Positions 15,614 to 25,547 of a DNA stretch of 32,132 bases are shown here, one piece after another. The notes under the pieces are model-generated. The model was given only the letters and a program-made list of their open reading frames with translations. It searched no databases and was not told the DNA's origin. Each line of letters opens with the position of its first letter. Positions within the stretch are counted from its first letter, which is position 1. Origin of the DNA: Mucilaginibacter sp. (GTDB lineage: Bacteria > Bacteroidota > Bacteroidia > Sphingobacteriales > Sphingobacteriaceae). Where the stretch lies: assembly GCA_028288285.1 (NCBI GenBank), contig JAQBNZ010000170.1, positions 1-32,132 on the forward strand. Reading direction: 5' to 3'. A program made the translations under genes and the position numbers.

Positions 15614-16963
15614 TTATTTTTTTAAGGGCAGTATGCCTGCACTTTTAATTTTTTCAATGATGCCGCCCGCTACCAGCTGCCCTTGCCTATTTCCTTTTTC
15701 TATACTCTCCATATAATGGATGCCCCCATAGAGACGCGATATAGAAGCTTCGGCTGCTGCTGCCCGGAATGATCTGAAATCGCGCTGGCTGCTGCCGAAG
15801 GGTATTTCTGTATTATCAGTATAAGCAAAGTTGTCGCCCAGTAAATAGGTAAGTATCTCGGCTGATGCATTAGAAATAACTGCATGGCCGCTGGTGTATT
15901 CCGGAAAAGGCGGTGTTTGTAAAATAGGCTGCCATTTAATATCCATATACCTGTTTATATATGTTTCGGGCCTTATGCGGTTACTGGTAAATTTCTCTTC
16001 CCAGCAGCTGATGAATGCATCCATTAGCGTAACACCCTCAAGTGTTATAACCTCAACCGATTCATCAAAGCCGAGTTTAGCCTGCTTAGCAACCAGGCCG
16101 GCTATATGCATCCAGTGCCCGCCCGGACTTATTTTTTTGTACCCTATAGCCATGTGGCCTGATGTAGTAATGGCAAATGGGTTGCAATCCCAAAATAACG
16201 CGATATTGATCTGTTCGGGAGTTAAATGTTTTGAAACATTATAAACCTGTTTCACCTGTTTATAAAATTCGGAAGTGGTATCCTTGCTAAAAGGAATTAA
16301 AGGAGCAGGTTTGTATTGTTGCGCAGAATCTATAACCAAAGTGCGGATAGTTTTCCAATTAGGTTCAACAGCTTCAAGATATGCAGGTGGGGTAGGGTAC
16401 CATTTCCCTTCGTCTTTTAAAGGGGTATAACGTTTAAGTGCGCTAAGCTTGCTATATTGATCAGTTTTTGAAAAACTGACGATGTCTGCTGTCGCCGCTT
16501 CGGCTACTTTAACAGAATTGTTGATGAGGTTTTGTTTTACCCCTGTTTTTAAAAGTAGTTGAATAAATGCATCTTCATCATCTTTAAGCATAAAGCCAGA
16601 CGGCAGCAATTGTTTGGCCGTTTCTAATATGCTATAGTAAGCAGCAATTTTATAATCATATATTGAGCGAACAGTATCTAAACCATTGCCGGGTTTATAG
16701 CTTTTTATGAACGAGTTTAGCGCCGGAATCTTTTTACTTTTAGTAGCAACAATATTATAGGCGCCTAACATACAATAAGCATAATAGCGAGCCGCTACCG
16801 GCGGACTGGTTACATCATGCACCATAACCATGGTAACGGCATTTACTGCATGGTCTGGTTGTAAATAGTCAGGATATACTTTTGACGCTTTCTGTGCAAA
16901 ACTGTAGCTTGTCGCGGTTAAGTAGCATATCAAAAGCAATAATATTTTAAAGTGGTTCCTCAT
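15614..16963 (-). CDS. Vanadium-dependent haloperoxidase/PAP2-superfamily exported protein
   Basis: A 449-residue protein with a signal peptide (cleavage near SFA-Q, residue 24). The helical core carries the three PAP2/vanadium haloperoxidase motifs: K324-x6-R331-P332 (KFTSNRIRP), TSGH (357-360, catalytic His360) and SR-x5-H (Ser409, Arg410, His416 in SRLYGGIH). The spacing matches vanadate- or phosphate-binding sites. The Asp that often follows the last His in phosphatases and chloroperoxidase appears as Ser420. The enzyme may be a haloperoxidase or an acid phosphatase; the sequence cannot decide. The start ATG overlaps the stop of the upstream FG-GAP/UnbV gene (ATGA), so the two are translationally coupled, which suggests that the products work together outside the cytoplasm. 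Confidence 0.85.
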   Translation of the reverse strand: MRNHFKILLLLICYLTATSYSFAQKASKVYPDYLQPDHAVNAVTMVMVHDVTSPPVAARYYAYCMLGAYNIVATKSKKIPALNSFIKSYKPGNGLDTVRSIYDYKIAAYYSILETAKQLLPSGFMLKDDEDAFIQLLLKTGVKQNLINNSVKVAEAATADIVSFSKTDQYSKLSALKRYTPLKDEGKWYPTPPAYLEAVEPNWKTIRTLVIDSAQQYKPAPLIPFSKDTTSEFYKQVKQVYNVSKHLTPEQINIALFWDCNPFAITTSGHMAIGYKKISPGGHWMHIAGLVAKQAKLGFDESVEVITLEGVTLMDAFISCWEEKFTSNRIRPETYINRYMDIKWQPILQTPPFPEYTSGHAVISNASAEILTYLLGDNFAYTDNTEIPFGSSQRDFRSFRAAAAEASISRLYGGIHYMESIEKGNRQGQLVAGGIIEKIKSAGILPLKK

Positions 16964-19900
16964 TCTTTATAAAATTGTAAAGGCCCGTCATTTGTGCCTA
17001 TTAATAAATATGATAAACCACCAATTTTAATTTCCAGCGCCGATTTAACGTCCCCGGTAACAGACAGACCCGATAATGCCTGGTTTAAATATATGAAACC
17101 ACCTTTACCATCACCTTTTAAAAGGCAGCCATAATTAGCATCCATGCTGCCTAACTTAAGGCGGTTATCAGAACGGTTGCCTAATAAAAGCAGGTCGGTT
17201 TTGCCATCGTGGTCAAAATCATTTATAATAATTTGGGTAACAGGTGCAAATTGCGCCTGTATAGGTAAATCAGCTTCAATAAACTTATTATTTTTATTAA
17301 GATATAACCTGGTTTTGGTTTCGTTTACGGTTAGTTTACCAGCTTTGGCTAAATCGTCTGCATTAAAAATATCGTTAATGGTAGCATCTGCATACTCTTT
17401 ATAAGAGTGAAATTTGCGGCGCATCGGGTAAATCTGTTCATTCAATTCATCACGGCTAACAAACGGGTAGCTTTTGCCCTGAACATAACAATTAAAGAAT
17501 GGATCTATTGAACTGTTCTTATCAAAATCGGCAAAATAAAGTTCTGCCGGTTCTTTATCAGATACATGCATCTGGGTATTTAACCCAAGGTTGCCAGCAA
17601 TCAGATCTGGTTTGCCATCGCCATCTACATCGGCAAAAGCTATTTTAAACCAAAAGCCTTTTAGCGGCGCATTAAAATAATCAGCTGTTTTATCTATAAA
17701 GCCTTTGGGCGTGTTTATTAAGATGGTTACAGGCATATATTCCCCGCATAAAACAAGGTCCTTTCGATTGTCGGAATTCAGATCTATCCATTGGGCATCG
17801 GTAACCATTCCAATTTTATTGAACGCAATGCTTACGGTTGTAAATTTGCCACTGCCATCATTCAGCAGCAAATAACTTTCGGGAGCCAGGGGATACTGAC
17901 CGGGAATTACCCTGCCACCAACAAAAAGATCAATGTCTCCATCTCCATCATAATCACATGGTTTTACGCATGATTTACTACTGGCGTTAAGCAGGGGCAG
18001 GGCAGATGCTGACAGCACAAAGCGCCCGTTACCTTCATTCAGATATAACTCGTCCTGCAAAGCGACTGTATTGGGCTCATACAGGGCATAGCCACCTTTG
18101 GCTATGTACAAGTCTGGTTTACCATCGCCATTAGCATCAAAAAAAACTGCTGCTGATGTTGTACCGATGTTTTCTTTATTACCACCTGTCAATTCCATTA
18201 TTTTAAATTGTCCACCGGCTTGCTGAATATATATCTTACCAGCACTATCATTATCACCGCTGATAAAAAGGTCTTCTAAATTATCGTTGTTAACATCAGC
18301 TTTAGTAATAACCGGCGCCGTACTTGAGTACATAAAAAGCATCAGTAACTGGCGCTTAAAATCATTAATGGTTACTAATTCAGGTTTAAAATCTATAAAG
18401 GAATTTGCTTTGGTAAAAACAGTTTTTATTGAGTGTAAAGCAAGTTTATCAATGTTTTCTGATGAGTTTTCGTTGATGGTAAGTAACTGGTTTATTTTAA
18501 CAGAGGTTATAAGCTGCGAAGTCCTGTCGGGCCAGATGATTTTTACAGAATCAATTTTGCTTTGATTGCCTAAGCCAAAATTTAGCGTTGTGGAAACGCA
18601 TGAAAGATAGCCCCTGTTCTGGTTAACTTCCTGGTATTGAATGTTCTTGTCAGCATATAAAAATACCTTAGCACCTACGGCGTTAGTATTTTTGCCTTTA
18701 CCCTTTAGTTTTATAGCCAGGTAAGAAGTATTATTAATTTCGCGGCTGGTGTTTTGATAAATGGAGGCAGGCTGATTGATGTTGTTTATTACAAGGTCAA
18801 GGTCGCCATCATTATCCAGATCTGCATATACGGCGCCGCTTGATATACTTGGTTGGTTTAGGCCCCAATCCAGCTGTTTGTTGGTAAATGTAAGGTCGTG
18901 ATTGTTCTTGTATACATAATTTGGAAGCACTGTTGATGGCATTGCCATAACCAGGTCCATTAGCAGGTAAGGCTCGCGTGCCATCGCCTTCTTTATTTTA
19001 TAATCGCCCCAATAGCGTAAAAAGTCTTTGTTTGTATAATCTCTTAAATAACCGTTGCTTACAAAAATGTCTTTATAACCATCATTATCAAGGTCGGCTA
19101 TAAGTGGGCACCAGCTCCAATCTGTATTTGATACTCCGGCCAACTGGCCAATCTCACTGAAGGTGCCGTCGCCATTATTTAGCTGCAGCATATTGCGCAT
19201 GTATTGCTTATAAAGCCCTTGTGTTTGCATTAGCGCAAACGATTCATAATTTTCCTGCAGCTGAAGGGATTTTTGCCTGTGGTTATCTTCGGGCAGCATA
19301 TCAAGGGTAATAATATCGGGCAAGGCATCATTGTTAAAATCGGCAATATCAACCCCCATTGAAAAGTGCGACATGTGCCTCAGCATTTCTTTAGATCTTT
19401 CAACAAATTTCCCATCATGGGTATTAATGTATATGTAGTCCGGCTCGTTGTAATCGTTAGTTACATAAATATCAGGCCAGCCATCATTATTGATGTCGGC
19501 TATGGCAACACCCAATCCAAATGTAAGCGGGTTTTGAACTATTCCCGCGTTTTTTGATACATCGGTAAAGTGGTCATTATTATTTTGGAACAATTTATTA
19601 CTCGCCAGTTCGTCGGTTTCGTTTTTGTATCGGGCCATTTCCATGTTGTCAATTTTTTTGATGTTATGGTTTAGCAGAAACATGTCCAGATCGCCATCAT
19701 TATCATAATCAAAAAAAGCAGCCTGTGTGCTGTATCCCGGGTCGGCAAGGCCGTAAGCCTTAGCCTCTTCTTTAAATTTGTTGTTGCCTTTGTTTATAAA
19801 TAGCTGGTTACTACGGGTAGCGTTGTCTGTTTTGCCCGAATAACATATGTAAATATCAAGTAGCCCGTCGCCATTCACATCTGCCATGGTTACACCCGTT

Positions 19901-20271
19901 TTCCAGGCATTTGAGCGCCCTGCCAGTTCGGGGCTGGCCTGTTTGGTAATATCCTGAAATTTTAAGCCACCCAGGTTTAAATAAAGCTTATTGGGTTTCA
20001 TGTTGCCGGTGAACATAAGATCCTGCAAGCCATCGTTATTAATATCACCTACCGCAACACCACCGCCGTTATAGAAATATTCGTATGATAGCACATTGAG
20101 CGATTCACTTTCTATTATATCATTACTGAAGTTTATTCCCGTTTCTTTACCCGCCAGTAACTTAAAAAGAGGTTGCTGCGCAATAATATAGCCCGGGCAA
20201 AAGCAGGTTATAGCAGCAATTACAATAAGTTTAACAAAGGGTTTAAAAGTAAAGTAATTAATTAGGTGCAT
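16960..20271 (-). CDS. FG-GAP/VCBS-repeat protein with ASPIC/UnbV domain
   Basis: A 1103-residue exported protein. The signal peptide probably ends near IIA-Q (31). Residues about 65-510 hold FG-GAP repeats with calcium-binding loops: DINNDGLQD (76), DVNGDGLLD (131), DYDNDGDLD (188), DINNDGWPD (259), DFNNDALPD (311), DLDNDGYKD (393) and DLDNDGDLD (484). An ASPIC/UnbV domain follows at about 528-598 (AVGAKVFLY, NRGYLS, FGLGNQSKIDSVKIIWPDR). A second set runs to the end, with DVNNDNLED, DANGDGKPD, DYDGDGDID, DVDGDGKPD and DFDHDGKTD. The repeats form beta-propellers, so the protein is probably a large periplasmic or surface binding scaffold. It is the first gene of an operon with the haloperoxidase-like and GH3 genes, directly after susC/susD. 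The ligand is unknown. Confidence 0.88.
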   Translation of the reverse strand: MHLINYFTFKPFVKLIVIAAITCFCPGYIIAQQPLFKLLAGKETGINFSNDIIESESLNVLSYEYFYNGGGVAVGDINNDGLQDLMFTGNMKPNKLYLNLGGLKFQDITKQASPELAGRSNAWKTGVTMADVNGDGLLDIYICYSGKTDNATRSNQLFINKGNNKFKEEAKAYGLADPGYSTQAAFFDYDNDGDLDMFLLNHNIKKIDNMEMARYKNETDELASNKLFQNNNDHFTDVSKNAGIVQNPLTFGLGVAIADINNDGWPDIYVTNDYNEPDYIYINTHDGKFVERSKEMLRHMSHFSMGVDIADFNNDALPDIITLDMLPEDNHRQKSLQLQENYESFALMQTQGLYKQYMRNMLQLNNGDGTFSEIGQLAGVSNTDWSWCPLIADLDNDGYKDIFVSNGYLRDYTNKDFLRYWGDYKIKKAMAREPYLLMDLVMAMPSTVLPNYVYKNNHDLTFTNKQLDWGLNQPSISSGAVYADLDNDGDLDLVINNINQPASIYQNTSREINNTSYLAIKLKGKGKNTNAVGAKVFLYADKNIQYQEVNQNRGYLSCVSTTLNFGLGNQSKIDSVKIIWPDRTSQLITSVKINQLLTINENSSENIDKLALHSIKTVFTKANSFIDFKPELVTINDFKRQLLMLFMYSSTAPVITKADVNNDNLEDLFISGDNDSAGKIYIQQAGGQFKIMELTGGNKENIGTTSAAVFFDANGDGKPDLYIAKGGYALYEPNTVALQDELYLNEGNGRFVLSASALPLLNASSKSCVKPCDYDGDGDIDLFVGGRVIPGQYPLAPESYLLLNDGSGKFTTVSIAFNKIGMVTDAQWIDLNSDNRKDLVLCGEYMPVTILINTPKGFIDKTADYFNAPLKGFWFKIAFADVDGDGKPDLIAGNLGLNTQMHVSDKEPAELYFADFDKNSSIDPFFNCYVQGKSYPFVSRDELNEQIYPMRRKFHSYKEYADATINDIFNADDLAKAGKLTVNETKTRLYLNKNNKFIEADLPIQAQFAPVTQIIINDFDHDGKTDLLLLGNRSDNRLKLGSMDANYGCLLKGDGKGGFIYLNQALSGLSVTGDVKSALEIKIGGLSYLLIGTNDGPLQFYKE

Positions 20272-20335
20272 AAGTTTATTGTTAATACTTATGATAAGTT
20301 GGAACTATCCTAAAAATAGGAATTAGAAGGGTTAA

Positions 20336-20372
20336 AACAAACAAGGAGACACAATTTGTCTCCTTGTTTGTT
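20336..20372 (-). terminator. Strong terminator after susD
   Basis: Perfect 16-bp stem: left arm 20336-20351 (AACAAACAAGGAGACA), loop of 5, right arm 20357-20372. It begins 14 bases after the susD stop and ends the minus-strand susCD transcript. The A/T-rich base provides the U-run. It means the UnbV operon downstream probably has its own promoter. Confidence 0.85.
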
Positions 20373-20385
20373 AAAGTAGGTGTTA

Positions 20386-21981
20386 TTATTTATCCCACCA
20401 AACACGTGTAGTGAAATTATCACCGCCGATGCTTGTAACAGCAGCCTGGTAATTTGCACTGTTGGTTTGAGCCAAAGTGATAGGATAAGGCATTCTTCTT
20501 GGAATTGTACCGCTGGTGTATTGACCTGGGTAAGCAACAGGAGTTAAAACAGGAAATCCTGATCTTCTCCAGTTAGCAAATGTTTCGTTAAAGTTGAAGG
20601 TTGCGCATGTTTCAACCCAGTACTCCGTGTTAATTTGCTGTAAAGCAGTTGCAGGTACTAAAGGATGCGTAGCAACATAAGTTGCTATGCCGGCAGGATC
20701 AACCACCGCTATTGGCGAAGCATTTAATTGCGCCAGTGTTTGCATATCGGCTGTTAAAGCGTTAGCATAATGGGTAGCAGCAACACCTGTTGCCCAGCCC
20801 CTGGTTGCAGCCTCGGCAAGTAACAATTCAGATTCGCCGTATGTGAAAATAATATTCGCACTGTTACGGTCAGCGTAAACCAATAGTCTTGGGCGTGAGT
20901 ATTTACCAAGAGGAGCAGACGCATCAGTAGAATTTGCTGCAGGTGTTGCGCCTGGGTAACCTGGTGCTTTAGAAATATCGGTAGTGCTACCATTTAGGTC
21001 ATAGCCGTTAGGCATGCCTATTTGTAAGCTTGCAGTGTTAATGCCAGGAGTGCTCCTGTCTTCGTTAGCTGCTTTACCGTTACCTGCAGCTATTTCGGCA
21101 ATAGCAGAAACGCGTGGGTCATTAGTTGATTTTAAATAATCAATTAATGTTTTAGCCCAGCGTACTTCTCTAAAATCGTCTGCAACTAACAATGCGTTAG
21201 CATTATCGTTAGCATAGCCATTTGCATTGTCTCCGAGTACTTTAGCATTATCAGCAATGCTTGACATAGTGCCTCCGGCATAAGCTTTCTCGGCATATTT
21301 TTGTGCTGTAGCCGGATCGACTTTGGTTAAACGCATAGCAACACGCAGCATTAACGAGTAACCCAATCTTTTCCATTTAGCAACATCGCCACCGTAAAAT
21401 AAATCGGCAGTTGGGCCTGCTTTACTTGCATCTAAAGCAGCAGTAGCTGTTTCTAACTGGGATAACATGTCGGTATAGATAGCCTGTTGTTTATCAAACA
21501 CAGGTGTTGTTATACCCGCTTTTGCCTGTCCTTCTTGTGAGTAGGGGGCATCGCCATAAAGGTCTGTTATACGCTGTATATACAATACACGTAATATGCT
21601 TCCGCAGTTATCAAGATTGCTGTATTCGGGCTTACCCTTGGCCAGGTTTTTCATTTCGTCAACCAGGGTTAAAGCTCCGTAGCCACGGTTCCAGGTACGG
21701 CTGTAATAATTGGTACCACTGCCACCCAGCACATATTTATCACCATTGCTATAATAGCCAAAGGTAGATGATAAACCTTGTACCCACATGCTTTGAAATA
21801 AAAGCTGATCGTACCCTGTTTGTGAAAACTGAAACTGCGACTGAGACATCAGGTAGTTAGGGTTAAAAAGGGAAGCCGTAGTTTTATCGGGGTTTGTGTT
21901 TACAGCATCAAAGTTTTTTGTACAACCGGTAATGAAAGTAGCACCGGCTACAAGGCAACTATATATAAGTAGTTTTTTCAT
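20386..21981 (-). CDS. SusD/RagB-family nutrient-binding lipoprotein
   Basis: A 531-residue outer-membrane lipoprotein. The signal MKKLLIYSCLVAGATFITGC gives Cys20 as lipid anchor. The mature start TKNFDAVNTNPDK is typical of SusD-like family 2 proteins. Helical repeat segments follow (RVLYIQRITDLYGDAPYSQ, WKRLGYSLMLRVAMRL), then the C-terminal TYGESELLLAEAATRGW characteristic of the family. SusD proteins cap the SusC channel and hold the glycan or other nutrient before TonB-driven import. It starts 5 bases after susC and is followed by a strong terminator. Specificity cannot be read from sequence; this subfamily also occurs in loci that are not for classical polysaccharides. Confidence 0.93.
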   Translation of the reverse strand: MKKLLIYSCLVAGATFITGCTKNFDAVNTNPDKTTASLFNPNYLMSQSQFQFSQTGYDQLLFQSMWVQGLSSTFGYYSNGDKYVLGGSGTNYYSRTWNRGYGALTLVDEMKNLAKGKPEYSNLDNCGSILRVLYIQRITDLYGDAPYSQEGQAKAGITTPVFDKQQAIYTDMLSQLETATAALDASKAGPTADLFYGGDVAKWKRLGYSLMLRVAMRLTKVDPATAQKYAEKAYAGGTMSSIADNAKVLGDNANGYANDNANALLVADDFREVRWAKTLIDYLKSTNDPRVSAIAEIAAGNGKAANEDRSTPGINTASLQIGMPNGYDLNGSTTDISKAPGYPGATPAANSTDASAPLGKYSRPRLLVYADRNSANIIFTYGESELLLAEAATRGWATGVAATHYANALTADMQTLAQLNASPIAVVDPAGIATYVATHPLVPATALQQINTEYWVETCATFNFNETFANWRRSGFPVLTPVAYPGQYTSGTIPRRMPYPITLAQTNSANYQAAVTSIGGDNFTTRVWWDK

Positions 21982-21986
21982 TGTCG

Positions 21987-24900
21987 TTAGTTTTTAAATT
22001 TAAAGTTAACGTTTATGCCATATGTCCGGGTTGCAGGTAAGCTTGTACCTTCTATACCTGCATATTGAATTGCGTTAGAGAAGCCTGACTCCGGATCAAT
22101 GTTATTGGTATGTTTCATGATAGTCCACAGGTTGCGGGCTACTAAAGAAATTCCGATGCTGCTTAGCGGAGTGCCTCTTAAACTGGCAGAAGGGATAGTG
22201 TAACCCAAAGTAACCTGGCGTAACTTAATAAAGCTACCATCCAGTACGTTAAGGGCAGATATTCTGCGGGCTAATTCCTGGTAATAGGTTTCTGCCGGTA
22301 CATTAACGGTGTTAGGTGCACCTGCCTCGGTAACGCCTGCCGCAACAACACCGGTTTCACGGCCAGCTAAGGTCATTTGGTTTAAACCACGGAAGATGCT
22401 GTAATAGTTGGTGGCAGATAATATTTTGTTACCAAAACGATAATCAACCAAGAAACCTAAATTGAATTTTTTGTAGTTAAAAGTGTTGTTAAAACCACCG
22501 TAAATTTTAGGGATTGTTGAGCCCATTGGCTTAAGTTCGCCCTTTAGTGGTATACCATTAGCATCAATAACAATTTGGCCGCTTGCATTACGTACATAAT
22601 CGTTAGCCATAATTTGCGGGCCAGGTAAACCTACTACTAATGCAGTACTTGCATTTAATGGGCGATAAGTACCAAAACCTATGTTAGAGTTGGTAACACC
22701 GTCTGTTTGAACAATTTTATTTTTTACGTAAGTAAAGTTAAAAGATGGTGTCCAGCTAAACGATGATGATCTTACCGGCGTGCCGTGTATCTCTACCTCA
22801 ACTCCTCTGTTTTGGGTAGAACCTGTACCTATATAGCTATTGTTATAACCTGCAGATGGGTCAATGGTGCTGTTAATGATCTCGTTATGCGTTTTACGAG
22901 CAAAGAATGCAAGGTCAAAACCAAGCCTGTCGCCCCAGAATTTCATTTCAGCACCGGCTTCAATTTCACTTAAGGTATATGGTTTTAAGAACAAGTTAGG
23001 TAACTGTGTGTTAAAACCACCGGCAGGTGTGCCGTTAATAGAACTGTTGATGTTATAATATACTGTGTTAGCGTAAGCATCAGCGTCGCCACTGGTTTGT
23101 GAGTATGACAAACGGATCTTACCATAATCAACACCATTCATTTTATACAGGTCTGAGAAAATGAATGCACCTGATACAGATGGCGAGAATATACCTCTAC
23201 CTACATTGTTGGCTATACTGCTATACGCATCATAACGGCCTGTAGTGCTAATTACCAGGTAATCTTTGATAGAAAAATCAGCAGAGTAATAGGCTGAATT
23301 AACCTGTTTCCTTGACGGGTTACCAATAGGGCCACTGTTACGACTTGGGAAGTTAGTTAAACTGTAAAAATAAGGGATAATGAAACCACTGTTACCATTA
23401 ATAAAGGTTCCTGTATAATCATTTTTGCGTATGTTACCACCTATAGACAGGTCTAAATTAAGCAAGTCTTTAACTATGTCGTGTTTAGCGTTAATTAAAG
23501 CGTCAATATTCAATTCGTTTGTTTGAATATTTTGTGTGTTCATGGTTCCGTTATCACTGCGATAAGCGGTACCGGTAGGCTCAATATTCAATCGTTGGTC
23601 ATTAATATTATCATAACCTACCCGGCCCTGAGCAGATATCCATTTAGTAAAATTGTACTTAGCGGTTAATGCTGATATTAAACGTTTGCGTTCTACATTG
23701 CTTACAAAGTTATATGCAGCAAAGTAAGGGTTGGTAACGTAAGTATCGTTAGTAAAACTTTGCTCTTTACCAGATGCATTAGTACCAGGCGATAAAATAC
23801 TTTGATTTTCGTTAGGGGCTAAGAATTGTACGTTATTAGGGTTGCCCGGTCCGTCACTTAGTGCCGATCTGTTTTTTGAATTCTCAACAAGGTAATTAGC
23901 AACCACGGTTACATCTAATTTAGACGTAACAGATTGTGTGCCGTTAAAGTTGAATGTTTTTCTATCCAGATAGCTGTTTGGCACAATAGAATTTGCACGC
24001 AGATCTGATAAAGATAAACGGAAGGTGCCATTATCGCCACCTCCTGTGAATGATACAGTATTGGTAAAGCTCGGGGCTGTTCTGTAAAAAGAAATGTAAT
24101 TGTTTTTTACAGGTGAATACGGGTAAGTTTTACCATCAAACTGAATTACTTGCGATCCATCCATTTTTGCACCCCACGCCAGGTTACCCGATGTTAAAGC
24201 AGCAGCAGCAGTTAAAGGTTTTACCCCTAATTCGCCCTGGCCGTAAACCTGTTGGAAATTGGTATTGTCAACCGCTTTATCAATTTGTGCGTTGGTGTTA
24301 AACTCTACACCAAAACCAGTGTTTTTCTTTCCAGATTTTGTAGTGATCAAGATTACGCCGTTGGCTGCTCTTGAACCATACAATGCAGATGCCGACTGGC
24401 CTTTTAGCACGGTCATGGATTCAATATCATCAGGGTTGATGTTAGAGATACCGTCGCCATAATCAGCACCACCCCACTCACCAGATGCACCTCTTTGTGT
24501 GTTATCCATTGGTACGCCGTTAATAACAAACAGAGGTGTGCCTGCCGAAAAACTGGTTAAACCACGTAGTAACACTCTTGCAGATGAACCTGGGCCACCA
24601 TTTGATGCACCAACGCTTAAACCAGCCACTCGGCCCTGTAATGAAAGGGCAACGTTAGATTCTTTTGCTTTATTTAAAGCCTCGCCGTTAACAGTAGATA
24701 CAGAATAACCTAATTTCTTTTGTTCTTTTTTGATACCTAATGCAGTTACTACAACCTCGTTTAAGCCTCTGCTTGATGTAACTAAAGTAATGTTGATGGT
24801 TGATTTACCTGCCACGGCAACTTCTTGTGTTTCAAAACCAATATAAGAGAATACAAGTGTGCTGTTATCGGGGGCATTGATAGAGTAATTACCATCTGGG

Positions 24901-25376
24901 TCGGTTACGGTACCAATTGTGGTGCCTTTAACCTTTACCGTTACGCCGGGTGCAGGCAAACCTTTATCATCTACCACCTTACCTTTTACAACTGCAAAGT
25001 TTATTACTTCATTTTTTGAGGTAATTACAATTAAGTTGTTCTCCAGTTGTGTGAATGATAAATCAGACCCTGCAAGTAATCTTTTCAGCACCGATGAAAT
25101 TTCTTCATTATCTGCTTTCAGATCAATTTTTTTAGTTGCCGGTATTTTGCGTTCACTAAACACAAAATGGTAGTCGGTCTGTTTTTGAATGGCGGTGATC
25201 ACCTTAATAAAATCAGCAGATTTTAAATTAAGGTTAACCCTTTGCTGCGAGTAAACATTAGCTACAGATTGTAGGCTAAATAATACTATTAATATAAATG
25301 TTAACTTCATTATTAATATAGACTTGAATAGCCAATATTTATCCTTTACACCCTCAGGGTGTTTAAAATAATTCAT
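21987..25376 (-). CDS. SusC/RagA TonB-linked outer-membrane receptor with STN domain
   Basis: A large TonB-dependent receptor of 1129 residues from the ATG at 25376; the frame is open to another ATG at 25415. Hydrophobic KLTFILIVLFSLQSVANVYS acts as signal peptide. An STN domain follows (about 50-117 from this start; FIKVITAIQKQTDYHFVFSE and further), then a carboxypeptidase-regulatory-like domain (VKGKVVDDKGLPAPGVTVKV), the plug (VSTVNGEALNKAKESNVALS, LLRGLTSFSAGTPLFVINGV) and a 22-strand barrel. The STN domain marks signalling receptors that contact a FecR anti-sigma factor, and the fecR and sigma genes are immediately upstream. It would import a glycan with SusD and switch on its own operon when substrate is bound. 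Confidence 0.93.
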   Translation of the reverse strand: MNYFKHPEGVKDKYWLFKSILIMKLTFILIVLFSLQSVANVYSQQRVNLNLKSADFIKVITAIQKQTDYHFVFSERKIPATKKIDLKADNEEISSVLKRLLAGSDLSFTQLENNLIVITSKNEVINFAVVKGKVVDDKGLPAPGVTVKVKGTTIGTVTDPDGNYSINAPDNSTLVFSYIGFETQEVAVAGKSTINITLVTSSRGLNEVVVTALGIKKEQKKLGYSVSTVNGEALNKAKESNVALSLQGRVAGLSVGASNGGPGSSARVLLRGLTSFSAGTPLFVINGVPMDNTQRGASGEWGGADYGDGISNINPDDIESMTVLKGQSASALYGSRAANGVILITTKSGKKNTGFGVEFNTNAQIDKAVDNTNFQQVYGQGELGVKPLTAAAALTSGNLAWGAKMDGSQVIQFDGKTYPYSPVKNNYISFYRTAPSFTNTVSFTGGGDNGTFRLSLSDLRANSIVPNSYLDRKTFNFNGTQSVTSKLDVTVVANYLVENSKNRSALSDGPGNPNNVQFLAPNENQSILSPGTNASGKEQSFTNDTYVTNPYFAAYNFVSNVERKRLISALTAKYNFTKWISAQGRVGYDNINDQRLNIEPTGTAYRSDNGTMNTQNIQTNELNIDALINAKHDIVKDLLNLDLSIGGNIRKNDYTGTFINGNSGFIIPYFYSLTNFPSRNSGPIGNPSRKQVNSAYYSADFSIKDYLVISTTGRYDAYSSIANNVGRGIFSPSVSGAFIFSDLYKMNGVDYGKIRLSYSQTSGDADAYANTVYYNINSSINGTPAGGFNTQLPNLFLKPYTLSEIEAGAEMKFWGDRLGFDLAFFARKTHNEIINSTIDPSAGYNNSYIGTGSTQNRGVEVEIHGTPVRSSSFSWTPSFNFTYVKNKIVQTDGVTNSNIGFGTYRPLNASTALVVGLPGPQIMANDYVRNASGQIVIDANGIPLKGELKPMGSTIPKIYGGFNNTFNYKKFNLGFLVDYRFGNKILSATNYYSIFRGLNQMTLAGRETGVVAAGVTEAGAPNTVNVPAETYYQELARRISALNVLDGSFIKLRQVTLGYTIPSASLRGTPLSSIGISLVARNLWTIMKHTNNIDPESGFSNAIQYAGIEGTSLPATRTYGINVNFKFKN

Positions 25377-25464
25377 ACTTTTACTAATTAAAGGTGATTG
25401 ATTAAATAGCAACATTCTGTTCCAGAGAATTTGCGTGATAAACTAACAGATTTCATCTTTTTTG

Positions 25465-25490
25465 CGGGGGATGCCATCTGGCAGCCTCCG
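25465..25490. terminator. Hairpin with T-run between fecR and susC
   Basis: 11-base arms (25465-25475 and 25480-25490, one G-T pair and one mismatch) with a 4-base loop, followed on the plus strand by seven T. As a terminator it points in the plus direction, against the flanking genes. In the minus-strand fecR-susC gap it could act as an attenuator or as an mRNA processing site. Which one is not shown by the sequence. Confidence 0.4.
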
Positions 25491-25547
25491 TTTTTTTGTT
25501 TGTAAATATCTCTCTACTTCATTGGCCCTTTCTTTGTATTAATTAGG

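Noticed and set aside
20310..20537. 75-codon frame on the minus strand
   Set aside because: Overlaps the susD 3' end in another frame and spans the terminator hairpin.
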